64,000 bases of DNA from an uncultured Prevotella sp. (lineage in GTDB: Bacteria; Bacteroidota; Bacteroidia; Bacteroidales; Bacteroidaceae): assembly GCA_905233985.1 (NCBI GenBank), contig CAJOFA010000009.1, forward strand, positions 1 through 64,000, read 5' to 3'. Numbering within the stretch: position 1 is the stretch's first letter; the number at the start of each line of letters is the position of its first letter. The translations under genes were made by a program, and so were the position numbers. The notes beneath the pieces were generated by a model. It ran no database searches, had not been told where the DNA came from, and saw only the letters and a list, made by a program, of their open reading frames with translations. Shown one piece after another: positions 37,182 to 45,399 of this stretch.

Positions 37182-38691
37182 AGGTTCCCTCCTTTCCTAT
37201 CTCCTCTTCGGACATAGTGATGAGATTATTGAGCAAATTGGTAATGGTGGTACCGTTACGCTGGATGTCACCTGTCAGTTGTGACATGTCTTGCGGAACA
37301 TCGTCACTACATAAGGCTTGCACATCCTTGTCGATGGCTATGGCGGGCGTAGTCATCTGATTGGTCATGTTATGCAGGAAGGTCGTCTTCATGCGTTCGG
37401 CTTTTTGTGCCTGATGATAGGCAACACGCAGACCCTCTCCTCGTTCCTGCAGCGTGGTTGTCAGCTGTTCCAGCTCGCCGATGTGGGTGGCAAGCGACTG
37501 CTGCATCTGCTGGAAATTATGTTGTAAGCGTCCTATCTCGTCTTTCTGACGACTGTCAGGAATAGGCTCTTCATAATGCCCCTTGGCAATGCGCTGTGCC
37601 GACTCAGCGAGCAGTAGCAAGGGCTTCAGCTGACGATGGACAATGCTCACACAGAGCAAGAAGAGTAGTAGCAGTCCCACGATGGCGATAGCGAGGACAT
37701 AGTAGAACAGGCTGTTGTAGTCGCCGAAGATATCATCCTCGGGATAGAAGATGCCCGCACTCCAGTTCAGCTCTTCCATGGAACGACCGGCCACGGCAAC
37801 GCGCTGGAAAGGCTTGTAGAATACGTAATAGTCCTCTCCGTCAAAGCGAAAATGTCGGTAACCATTCTCACCGGAGATCATGGCCTGTGCAGCTTCCTTG
37901 ATGCTCGGCTCTGCTTCTTGTTCAGATAAGGAGAACACGGTCTGACGGATAAGGTAGCTGCCTTCGGGATGAACAATAAATGAACCGTCGCTGTCTAATA
38001 GGATGCAGTATGAGTTGGGTGACGGCTTGGCAGCCTCGATGACACGGGAGAGATGTGCGAGCGACACATTGACACCCATTGCACCTATCGGCTGACCATT
38101 GCTATCAGAAAGGGGCAGGCTGAAGGTGATGACAGGATCTGACTCAGAATTATTGTCTGTCTGAGGCCTCACCCAACAGGGCTTGCCAGATGCCATGACC
38201 TTGGTGAACCATGACTGTTCGGTATAGGGAGTGTTTCCAAGATGATCCGACTGGATTATCTTTGAGGAAAGAGTACCTACAGAGTCGGACGTTTCTTTAC
38301 TTTTCTCACGGTAATAGTAGGCCATGAAATACTCATGGTCTTTGAAAAAGTCTTTCTTAAAGGCGATGGCACAGCCGACGATGTAAGGATTGCTTTCGAC
38401 CATCCGGCGGCTGTATGTATGTATCAAGTCTGGCTCAACAGGGTTGATTGTGTAGGCGACATAGAAATTACCTGCCGTCTGCTCCACACTCAGCAGGATA
38501 TTGTCGATGCACTCAACGGTACCTTCAAGAGTCATGGAGGCTTTTTCCAGTGCCTCTTCCTTGACAGCCGTTCGTGAAAAATAGAGCATCACAGCGAGTG
38601 AAAGCATCAGCAGAACTGCCATAGCTGATACGACTTTTATACTAAGTCGCACTGACAGACGTTGGTTTAAGGCTTTTAGTTTTTCTATCAT
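37174..38691 (-). CDS. Cache/HAMP sensor with degenerate, truncated kinase part
   Basis: A 505-residue paralog of the kinase that follows: segment 1 (about 18-38), Cache sensor (VGCAIAFKKDFFKDHEYFMA), segment 2 (about 338-360), HAMP (RIAKGHYEEPIPDSRQKDEI), then the dimerisation helices. The H box reads HNMTNQMTTP, with Asn at the phospho-acceptor place (N444), and the protein stops about 60 residues later without an ATPase domain. It cannot be an active kinase on its own. The ATG at 38691 is used because the TTG at 38700 lies in the -7 box. It may pair with the active kinase to sense a second ligand. Confidence 0.87.
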   Translation of the reverse strand: MIEKLKALNQRLSVRLSIKVVSAMAVLLMLSLAVMLYFSRTAVKEEALEKASMTLEGTVECIDNILLSVEQTAGNFYVAYTINPVEPDLIHTYSRRMVESNPYIVGCAIAFKKDFFKDHEYFMAYYYREKSKETSDSVGTLSSKIIQSDHLGNTPYTEQSWFTKVMASGKPCWVRPQTDNNSESDPVITFSLPLSDSNGQPIGAMGVNVSLAHLSRVIEAAKPSPNSYCILLDSDGSFIVHPEGSYLIRQTVFSLSEQEAEPSIKEAAQAMISGENGYRHFRFDGEDYYVFYKPFQRVAVAGRSMEELNWSAGIFYPEDDIFGDYNSLFYYVLAIAIVGLLLLFLLCVSIVHRQLKPLLLLAESAQRIAKGHYEEPIPDSRQKDEIGRLQHNFQQMQQSLATHIGELEQLTTTLQERGEGLRVAYHQAQKAERMKTTFLHNMTNQMTTPAIAIDKDVQALCSDDVPQDMSQLTGDIQRNGTTITNLLNNLITMSEEEIGKEGTYV

Positions 38692-38698
38692 CGACTGC

Positions 38699-38706
38699 AA
38701 AGATAC
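38699..38706 (-). promoter_or_regulatory. -7 box for the sensor pair
   Basis: TATCTTTG on the minus strand, 7 nt before the ATG at 38691, giving a leaderless or very short-leader transcript. Confidence 0.65.
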
Positions 38707-38806
38707 AACTTTTTCTGGAACAATCCATACATTTACACCAGAAAAATAATGAAAGTCTTGTTTTTCTTCTTATTTTATTTTGAATGAATTCTCCCGACCT
38801 TGCCAT

Positions 38807-39493
38807 TCAGCTTTTGGCGAAGGCAAGGGTGAGGACGCTGATGCGCAGTCCTTCCACCTGTTGCAGCGGCTTGGAACAGGCACAGACTGTGGCGCCAGTA
38901 GTCATGACATCATCTATGAGCAATACATGTTTACCTCGTAGTGACTGCGGGTCGCACAGGGCGAAAAGCCCGTCCACGTTCTCTAAGCGTTCCCAACGAT
39001 TGAGGCGTGTCTGACTCTTTTCAAACCGCTCACGGACGACGACGCTCTCCACCACTGGGATGCCCGTGACTTTACTTACACCACGAGCAAGCATCGTACA
39101 TTGGTTGTAACCGCGCTGCCGTTGACGGCTACGAGCCAGCGGAATGGGGATAATCAAGTCTATACCATCGAAGAAACCGCTGTCTTTCAGCTCCTGAGCC
39201 ATCAAACGTCCCATCATGATGCCGATTTCAGGCTGGTCATTATACTTGAGTGCTTCTAAGATGTGCGTGGTTTGCGTTCCTGGAGCATAGTAGAACAGTG
39301 CTGTGGCACGCTCCACGGGCATCAGTCCCCACAACATCCGAACCATCTGATTGTCGTCGGCATGTGTTTGGAATCCCGTGCGGGGCAGGTGCAGGTTACA
39401 TACTGAACAAACATAATCCTCGCTGACAGCCAAGCGGTTGCCACAAACCACACAGAAACGTGGCGCCACGAGGTCAAGAAGTTTATTCAACAT
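38807..39493 (-). CDS. comF: ComF-family phosphoribosyltransferase-like protein
   Basis: A cytoplasmic protein of 228 residues, of the ComF/GntX family linked to uptake of DNA by natural transformation. Four cysteines in CVVCGNRLAVSEDYVCSVC make a zinc site at 14-32, and the PRPP-type loop is VLLIDDVMTTGATVCACSKP. The ATG at 39493 overlaps the recX end. The 39502 GTG start is less likely. Third gene of prmC-recX-comF; dprA lies in the window too. Confidence 0.87.
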   Translation of the reverse strand: MLNKLLDLVAPRFCVVCGNRLAVSEDYVCSVCNLHLPRTGFQTHADDNQMVRMLWGLMPVERATALFYYAPGTQTTHILEALKYNDQPEIGIMMGRLMAQELKDSGFFDGIDLIIPIPLARSRQRQRGYNQCTMLARGVSKVTGIPVVESVVVRERFEKSQTRLNRWERLENVDGLFALCDPQSLRGKHVLLIDDVMTTGATVCACSKPLQQVEGLRISVLTLAFAKS

Positions 39494-39993
39494 TCCACAC
39501 ACTCCTCTAACCCCTCACCCTCATCCACACACTGGCGGATAAGGTCATACGTAAAGCCACGACCCAGGGCGAAGCGGATAAGCTTCTGGTTCAGCATTGC
39601 CTCCTCCATGCCCCTTGCTCCTTTTAAGCTCCTTTTAAGCTCCTTCTGCTTTTGCTTGAGTAGCGGACGCAACACGCTGAGGTATTCTTCATCGTCCACC
39701 TCGTCGAGTGTGCGCTGACGGATGTCTTCAGTAATATGTTTCTGCCAAAGTGCCTGCTCCACCTTACGTCGTCCCCAGCGATTGTAGCGTATCTTGTCCT
39801 TGATGAACGCGCGGGCATAGCGCTCATCATCCACGTAACGCTCTTCAACAAGTCGTTGCATCACATGTGCCTGCTGTTCCTCGGGTAATTCCCAGCGGCG
39901 CATTTTCTCCAGCATCTCCCACTGACAGTGCTCAGCCTGTGCACAGAGTGCAGCCAGTGTCAGGTAGGCTTCTTGTTCGCTCTTTTGTCTCAT
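39487..39993 (-). CDS. recX: RecX regulatory protein
   Basis: A 168-residue helical protein that would bind RecA filaments and limit their activity. It has the three-helix repeats of RecX: LPEEQQAHVMQRLVEERYVD, YARAFIKDKIRYNRWGRRKV (the family signature YAxxFIxxKxxxxxWG) and LIRFALGRGFTYDLIRQCVD. It overlaps the prmC stop by 4 bp and the comF start by 7 bp. recA is not in view. Confidence 0.9.
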   Translation of the reverse strand: MRQKSEQEAYLTLAALCAQAEHCQWEMLEKMRRWELPEEQQAHVMQRLVEERYVDDERYARAFIKDKIRYNRWGRRKVEQALWQKHITEDIRQRTLDEVDDEEYLSVLRPLLKQKQKELKRSLKGARGMEEAMLNQKLIRFALGRGFTYDLIRQCVDEGEGLEECVEC

Positions 39994-40832
39994 CGTTGTG
40001 CTCGTATCATGCGTTGTTTATCATATTGGTCTTTCTTAGTCTCGACGTGGTGGTACCCCATCGTGTCTAATAACCGATGGAGCTCGTCGGCGTAGAGAGG
40101 ATTGATTTCGAAGTAGAGCCAGCCTTGCGGCTCCAATGCCTGCTGTGCATAGCGGGCTATGGCACGATAGAACAGCAGCGGGTCATTGTCGGGCACGAAG
40201 AGTGCTCTGTGTGGTTCCCAATCGAGCACGTTATGCTCCATGGCCGTAGCTTCGCGGACGGTGATGTAAGGGGGATTGCTGACTATGAGATAACACTCCC
40301 CCACCCCCTCCCAGGAGGCTGGCGCTTCCATTAAAATATCCACTTGCCTGAAAGTAATTCTGGCACCAAGGTGTTCTGCGTTTTCCTGCGCCACAGCCAA
40401 TGCTTCAGCAGAGATGTCCCATGCCGTCACGTCGGCTTCGGGCCATGCCAAGGCTAAAGTGATAGCGATACAGCCGCTGCCAGTGCCGATGTCAAGAACC
40501 CTTTTCCCTGAAGGTGATATTGAGGTGTCGATCCACTCACATAGCTCTGCTGTCTCAGGACGTGGAATCAGTACGTCAGGTGTCACCTTGAACGTGCGTC
40601 CGGCAAATGTTGTTTCACCCAGCACATACTGCACAGGCTCCTGATTCAGCAACCTTTGAGCTATTTCTTCCAGTTGTGTCTGGCTGTCTGCTGACAGTTG
40701 CGTATCCTTACCGATACAAATGTCTGATAATGAAAGCCTAAAGCGTGCCTCATACACCATACGGGCGACGGCCTGAGCCTCGTCATCCTCGTAAACAGAC
40801 GTCAACATACGCCACAGTTCATGGTAACTCAT
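39990..40832 (-). CDS. prmC: peptide chain release factor glutamine methyltransferase
   Basis: A cytoplasmic methyltransferase of 280 residues that methylates the GGQ glutamine of release factors, using SAM. VLDIGTGSGCIAITLA (112-127) is the SAM site and IVSNPPYI (183-190) the catalytic NPPY. Just before it, residues about 170-179 (APASWEGVGE) replace the short acidic link usual in the family and come from a GC-rich repeat at 40296-40320. The ATG is only 4 nt after the -7 box, so the message is probably leaderless. Heads prmC-recX-comF. Confidence 0.92.
   Translation of the reverse strand: MSYHELWRMLTSVYEDDEAQAVARMVYEARFRLSLSDICIGKDTQLSADSQTQLEEIAQRLLNQEPVQYVLGETTFAGRTFKVTPDVLIPRPETAELCEWIDTSISPSGKRVLDIGTGSGCIAITLALAWPEADVTAWDISAEALAVAQENAEHLGARITFRQVDILMEAPASWEGVGECYLIVSNPPYITVREATAMEHNVLDWEPHRALFVPDNDPLLFYRAIARYAQQALEPQGWLYFEINPLYADELHRLLDTMGYHHVETKKDQYDKQRMIRAQR
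40296..40320. repeat. GC-rich element in prmC
   Basis: CTCCCCCACCCCCTCCCAGG and GAGG following, read in frame as SWEGVGE. It resembles the palindromic elements at 5808-5840, 5941-5971 and 15648-15682. Confidence 0.55.
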
Positions 40833-40836
40833 ACTG

Positions 40837-40868
40837 CAAAGGTACGATTAAGTGAGCAGAAAACCAAA
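40837..40868 (-). promoter_or_regulatory. prmC promoter, copy 2 of the repeated module
   Basis: TTTG, 20-nt spacer and TACCTTTG on the minus strand, 4 nt before the prmC ATG. It shares the whole spacer with copy 3 at 40914-40945 and nearly all of it with the GT4 promoter at 2129-2159. Confidence 0.75.
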
Positions 40869-40913
40869 AGAATTTTGAGTTTTCTCGAACGGAAGTACCT
40901 TCGAGGCTGTTCT

Positions 40914-40945
40914 CAAAGGTACGATTAAGTGAGCAGAAAACCAAA
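40914..40945 (-). promoter_or_regulatory. tandem promoter upstream of prmC, copy 3
   Basis: The same TTTG-N20-TACCTTTG module 77 bp further upstream and in the same direction. A transcript from it would have a 75-nt leader that contains the first copy. Confidence 0.6.
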
Positions 40946-40960
40946 TAATTGAACAGAATG

Positions 40961-40992
40961 TTTGGTGGTTTCAAGCGAATTTGCTACTTTTG
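40961..40992 (+). promoter_or_regulatory. promoter of the 41021 operon
   Basis: TTTG at 40961-40964, 20-nt spacer, TACTTTTG at 40985-40992, close to the consensus pair. 28 bp before the ATG at 41021. Confidence 0.72.
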
Positions 40993-41020
40993 CGGCATAT
41001 TAATAACAAAAGCCAAGAAA

Positions 41021-41551
41021 ATGATGAAACAGTTGAAATTATCATTGAGACTTATGACCATTGTAACACTCTGTGTGTTCTGCTGGTCAACCTGCCCAGC
41101 CAAGGCAAACACAAACATTGGCAATTCTTCTATTGTTCAAGACGACCCCGACCCCGTGAAGGTGCGTGCCTGCCTTATCTTTCTTGAAAATTTCTATAAG
41201 GGATTGAAGGAAAGCGGGCTGGACGCTAACTACGTGCAGCAGTTCGTTACGCCCAATGCCAAGCAGTTCCTGCAGGACTCGTACGATTATGATTGTCCCG
41301 AAGGGCAAGAATGTATGGCAACATGGCTGTTCTGCTACAACACGACAGCTGACGTCATGAATGAGCAAGAGCTTAAGTTTGAGGTGGTTGACGAAAACAC
41401 CTATGTGGCGATGACAATCTATACCGACACGGCACACGGTGATTATGTCTATGCCGTGAAGCTGGGACTGATTAAGGACGGCGACACCTTCAAGATTGAC
41501 ACCATCGAGGAAGTGATAAACTGTTTCCCTGACGAGGATATTGCCCAATAG
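41021..41551 (+). CDS. exported protein of unknown function
   Basis: A 176-residue protein with a signal peptide (MMKQLKLSLRLMTIVTLCVF, cleavage near AKA at about 29), then a small alpha+beta domain of about 140 residues (ACLIFLENFYKGLKESGLDA to IDTIEEVINCFPDED) that resembles the NTF2-like lumenal domains in pattern only. The frame upstream to 40949 runs through the promoter and is not used. First gene of a unit with DUF2851, a thioesterase, dprA and dusB, spaced by a few bases. Its function is unknown. Confidence 0.72.
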   Translation: MMKQLKLSLRLMTIVTLCVFCWSTCPAKANTNIGNSSIVQDDPDPVKVRACLIFLENFYKGLKESGLDANYVQQFVTPNAKQFLQDSYDYDCPEGQECMATWLFCYNTTADVMNEQELKFEVVDENTYVAMTIYTDTAHGDYVYAVKLGLIKDGDTFKIDTIEEVINCFPDEDIAQ

Positions 41552-41554
41552 TTC

Positions 41555-42850
41555 ATGGAGCAACTACTGCACTACGTATGGAAGCACAAGATGTTTCCGC
41601 TACACGAGCTGACAACGACCGACGGGCAGAGTGTGGAGGTCATTGACACGGGGCTGCATAACCGCAACGCCGGTCCCGACTTCTTCAATGCGAAGGTGAA
41701 AATCGGCGGCACGCTTTGGGTGGGCAACGTAGAGATTCACGACCGCGCCAGCGATTGGTATGCACATGGTCACGACCACGACTCGGCCTACGACAACACC
41801 GTGTTGCACGTGGCAAAAGTCATCGACAGGGAGGTGCGCACCGCCAGCGGACAGACGATACCGCAGTTGCAGTTGGACGTGCCGCCAGTAGTGCATGAAC
41901 ACTACGAGGAGCTGTTGCGCACAGACCAGTACCCGCCATGCTATAAGATTATCCCAGACCTCTCGCAGCTGATGGTTCACTCGTGGCTATCGGCATTACA
42001 GACGGAACGGCTGGAGCAGAAGACCATTGCCATTCAGCAGCGTGCCGATCGTTGCAATGGCTCGTGGGAGGATGCCTACTTTATGACCCTAACCCGTAAC
42101 TACGGCTTCGGCATCAACGGCGATGCCTTTGAGGAGTGGGCGCTACACATCCCGCAGAGTGCCGTAGGTAAGCACCGTGACGATCTGTTCCAGATAGAAG
42201 CCATCTTCATGGGACAGGCTGGGCTGTTAGAACCTGACGCTGTACCAAAGCGTTACCAGCAGGAAGCGATGAACGAGGGATACTACACACGACTGCGTAA
42301 CGAATACCAGTATCTGGCACATAAGTTCTCGCTACAGCCGATGGATTATAAACAATGGCGCTTTCTGCGGTTGCGTCCACAGAACTTCCCCCACATCCGC
42401 ATGGCACAGTTGGCGAACCTCTACTATGAACGGCGAGCATCACTGTCAGCACTCATCGACTGTACGACTGCCGACGAGCTACGCCAGCTGTTTCAGACGC
42501 ACGTCACCCCCTATTGGGAGACGCATTACACCTTCGGTTCTGAGAGTACCCGTAACCGTAAGCAGCTATCGGCAGCATCGTTGAACCTACTCATCATCAA
42601 TACAGCGGTGCCGATGCTCTTCGCCTACGGGCGCCACACATCGAAAGAACAGTTGTGTGACCGTGCATTTGATATCCTAGAGCAGTTGAGGGCAGAACAG
42701 AACCACATCATCCGCATGTGGCAGGAATGCGGTCTGGAAGTTGCAACAGCCGGTGACTCACAGGCACTCATCCAGCTCAAGAAGGAATATTGTGACAAGA
42801 AAGACTGCCTGCGCTGCAGGTTCGGTTATGAGTATCTGAAAAAGGCATAA
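41555..42850 (+). CDS. DUF2851 family protein
   Basis: A 431-residue protein of the Bacteroidetes-wide DUF2851 family, cytoplasmic by composition and of unknown function. Conserved parts seen are HNRNAGPDFFNAKVKIGGTL (32-51), VEIHDRASDWYAHGHDHD (55-72) with several acidic and histidine residues like a nuclease or metal site, NTVLHVAKV, and a C-terminal cysteine group CDKKDCLRCRFGYEYL. The pattern recalls restriction-endonuclease-like folds, but that is speculation. ATG 3 bp after the previous stop. Confidence 0.87.
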   Translation: MEQLLHYVWKHKMFPLHELTTTDGQSVEVIDTGLHNRNAGPDFFNAKVKIGGTLWVGNVEIHDRASDWYAHGHDHDSAYDNTVLHVAKVIDREVRTASGQTIPQLQLDVPPVVHEHYEELLRTDQYPPCYKIIPDLSQLMVHSWLSALQTERLEQKTIAIQQRADRCNGSWEDAYFMTLTRNYGFGINGDAFEEWALHIPQSAVGKHRDDLFQIEAIFMGQAGLLEPDAVPKRYQQEAMNEGYYTRLRNEYQYLAHKFSLQPMDYKQWRFLRLRPQNFPHIRMAQLANLYYERRASLSALIDCTTADELRQLFQTHVTPYWETHYTFGSESTRNRKQLSAASLNLLIINTAVPMLFAYGRHTSKEQLCDRAFDILEQLRAEQNHIIRMWQECGLEVATAGDSQALIQLKKEYCDKKDCLRCRFGYEYLKKA

Positions 42851-42881
42851 AGCCCTATAAGCCCCATAAAAACAAAAGAGA

Positions 42882-43280
42882 ATGAATTATATCTTTGAAA
42901 CAAAAATGCAGGTGCGCGACTATGAGTGTGACATAGAAGGCATTGTGAACAACGCCAACTATGTTCATTACTGTGAGCACACGCGACACCTGTTTCTACA
43001 ACAATGTGGACTGAGTTTTGCCGACATGCATGCCAAAGGCATTGACGCGGTCGTAGCACGTATGTCGTTACAATATAAGACGCCATTACGTCCCGATGAT
43101 GAGTTTTGGTCGCGCCTCAACCTGAAGAAGGAAGGCATCAAATATGTCTTCTATCAGGACATCTATCGTGCTGCCGACGAAAAACTCTGTTTCCGTGGAC
43201 AGATAGAGCTGGTGTGTCTCGTCAACGGACGCCTCAGCACCAGTGAAGAATATGACCGTGCTTTTGCATCATTCCTATGA
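42882..43280 (+). CDS. acyl-CoA thioesterase (4HBT hotdog family)
   Basis: A 132-residue single-hotdog enzyme that would hydrolyse acyl-CoA thioesters in the cytoplasm. The start METKMQVRDYECDIEGIVNN-like segment (YIFETKMQVRDYECDIEGIV) carries the catalytic Asp of the 4-hydroxybenzoyl-CoA thioesterase group (D at about 15), and NNANYVHYCEHTRHLFL follows. The stop overlaps the dprA start by 4 bp. Substrate unknown. Confidence 0.87.
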   Translation: MNYIFETKMQVRDYECDIEGIVNNANYVHYCEHTRHLFLQQCGLSFADMHAKGIDAVVARMSLQYKTPLRPDDEFWSRLNLKKEGIKYVFYQDIYRAADEKLCFRGQIELVCLVNGRLSTSEEYDRAFASFL

Positions 43281-44389
43281 ACGAAGAGACTTACTACACC
43301 ATCGCCCTGACAAGAATGACGGGCTTCAATGCTGCAATGGCGCTACAGTTGTACCAGACGTTGGGCAGTGCACAGGCAGTGTATGAGCACCGCAATGATA
43401 TCGGAGACGTGATACCCGATGCGGCGCCTACCCTGCGTGAAGCGATGAAAAACTGGGACGATGCCCTGCACCGCGCTGCTGCAGAGATGGAGTTTATCAC
43501 GCAAAAGAACATCTGTGCGTTGACCATGCAGGATGACAACTATCCACAACGGCTACGAGAATGTCCAGACGCTCCTATTATACTTTATTATAAAGGAGAG
43601 GCTGACCTAAACGCCCAGTATGTGGTATCCATCGTGGGAACACGTCATTGTACGTCGTACGGACAGGATCTCGTGCGTCGCTTCATCAGCGACCTGCGGC
43701 AGCAGTGTCCGCAGGTGCTCATCGTCAGCGGATTGGCTTACGGCATTGACATCTGTGCCCATCGTCATGCCCTTGAACAGGGATATGAGACGGTTGGCGT
43801 TTTAGCTCATGGTCTGGACCAGATTTATCCCTATCGTCACCGTGATGACGCTGTACGGATGGTAAAGCAGGGTGGTCTGCTGACAGAATACATGACACAA
43901 ACGGAGCCGTTGCCTAACAATTTCCGTCAGCGTAACCGCATCGTGGCGGGCATTAGCGATGCCACCATCCTCGTAGAGAGTGCTGCCAAGGGCGGTGGAC
44001 TCATCACGTGTCGCATTGCTCAGGAGTATGGGCGTGATGTTTTTGCCTTCCCCGGGTCAGTAGGTATGCCTTATTCGGAAGGCTGTAACAAGATGATCCG
44101 TAACAACACGGCTGCACTAATCACCTCTGCTGCCGATTTTCTGGAGACCATGCGCTGGCAGACCGTCGGCGAGAAGAAGGAATCTGTGGAGCGGCAACTA
44201 TTCCCGGACCTTACACCAGAAGAACAGCAAATCATCAGTCTGTTGCAGCAGACGAACGACCAACAGGTAAATACATTATCCGTGAAGTCGAACATCCCCA
44301 TGAGCCGACTTGTCGCCCTGCTGTTCCAACTGGAAATGAAAGGAGTCGTCAAGCCCATGGCTGGCGGGACGTACCATTTGTTATACTAA
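43277..44389 (+). CDS. dprA: DNA processing protein DprA
   Basis: A 370-residue cytoplasmic protein that loads RecA on incoming single-stranded DNA during natural transformation. It has an N-terminal helical (SAM-like) part, then the Rossmann fold with YVVSIVGTRHCTSYGQDLVR, VSGLAYGIDICAHRHALEQG and NNFRQRNRIVAGISDATILV. A C-terminal winged helix LSVKSNIPMSRLVALLFQLE is also present. All family motifs are intact. With comF and recX nearby it hints at a DNA-uptake function. Overlaps the thioesterase gene by 4 bp. Confidence 0.95.
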   Translation: MNEETYYTIALTRMTGFNAAMALQLYQTLGSAQAVYEHRNDIGDVIPDAAPTLREAMKNWDDALHRAAAEMEFITQKNICALTMQDDNYPQRLRECPDAPIILYYKGEADLNAQYVVSIVGTRHCTSYGQDLVRRFISDLRQQCPQVLIVSGLAYGIDICAHRHALEQGYETVGVLAHGLDQIYPYRHRDDAVRMVKQGGLLTEYMTQTEPLPNNFRQRNRIVAGISDATILVESAAKGGGLITCRIAQEYGRDVFAFPGSVGMPYSEGCNKMIRNNTAALITSAADFLETMRWQTVGEKKESVERQLFPDLTPEEQQIISLLQQTNDQQVNTLSVKSNIPMSRLVALLFQLEMKGVVKPMAGGTYHLLY

Positions 44390-44404
44390 AAATACAAGAC
44401 CAAA

Positions 44405-45364
44405 TTGAAAATAGGTAATATTGACTTGGGGGAGCGCCCGTTGTTTCTGGCACCAATGGAGGACGTTACCGACATCGGTTTCCGTCTGTTGTGCAAGCGC
44501 TATGGGGCTGCTATGGTTTATACTGAGTTTGTATCAGCAGAGGCATTGGTTCGTAATGTCAATTCCACCGTGCGAAAGCTGACTATTAGCGACGACGAGC
44601 GACCTGTGGGCATACAGATTTACGGACGTGACGTGGACTCGATGGTAGAAGCGGCACGCATCGTTGAACAGGCACATCCCGATGTCATAGACCTTAACTT
44701 CGGCTGCCCTGTGAAAAAGGTGGCTGGCAAGGGTGCCGGTGCCGGTATGTTACAGAATATTCCTTTGCTGTTGGAGATTACGCGTGAGGTAGTGAAGGCT
44801 GTCAACGTACCCGTTACTGTCAAGACACGCTTAGGATGGAACCAGGAACAACTCATTATTACCGACTTGGCCGAGCAACTGCAGGACTGCGGCATCAAGG
44901 CGCTCACTATTCACGGACGTACTCGTTCACAGATGTACACCGGTGAAGCGGACTGGACGCTGATTGGTGAGGTGAAGCGTAATCCGCGCATCCATATCCC
45001 TATCATCGGCAACGGCGACATCCGTTCCTTGGCAGAAGCAGACGCAGCCTTTGAGAAATATGGCGTGGATGCAGTGATGATTGGCCGTGCCACGTTCGGC
45101 TGTCCGTGGATTTTCTCACGTCGAGAACTGTCATTGGATGAGAAAATCAATGTACTCAAAGAACAACTGCGCATCAACGTGGAACGCATAGACGAATACC
45201 GTGGCATCCTGCATACACGCCGACACTTGGCGGCCAGTCCTGTTTTCAAGGGCATTCCCGACTTCCGACAGACACGTATCGCCATGCTCCGTGCCACAAA
45301 GGTGGATGAGCTACTTGCCATCATCGACCAAGCTCACGAAAGACTCAAGACTATAAGCCAGTAG
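44405..45364 (+). CDS. dusB: tRNA-dihydrouridine synthase (DusB type)
   Basis: A 319-residue FMN enzyme that reduces uridines in tRNA, cytoplasmic. The FMN barrel starts LFLAPMEDVTDIGFR (13-27), and the catalytic-cysteine loop is NFGCPVKKVAGKGAGAGML (C101). TIHGRTRSQMYTGEADW and IPIIGNGDI complete the signature. The start is a TTG at 44405; the next ATG would remove the conserved first strand, so TTG is preferred. 15 bp after dprA; last gene of the unit. Confidence 0.93.
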   Translation: MKIGNIDLGERPLFLAPMEDVTDIGFRLLCKRYGAAMVYTEFVSAEALVRNVNSTVRKLTISDDERPVGIQIYGRDVDSMVEAARIVEQAHPDVIDLNFGCPVKKVAGKGAGAGMLQNIPLLLEITREVVKAVNVPVTVKTRLGWNQEQLIITDLAEQLQDCGIKALTIHGRTRSQMYTGEADWTLIGEVKRNPRIHIPIIGNGDIRSLAEADAAFEKYGVDAVMIGRATFGCPWIFSRRELSLDEKINVLKEQLRINVERIDEYRGILHTRRHLAASPVFKGIPDFRQTRIAMLRATKVDELLAIIDQAHERLKTISQ

Positions 45365-45399
45365 GCAATCCTCCCCTTTCGGGAAGATGTGGTAAGGCT

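Noticed and set aside
42882..43280. Thioesterase as a menaquinone-pathway enzyme
   Set aside because: No menaquinone genes are nearby and the hotdog fold alone does not identify the substrate.
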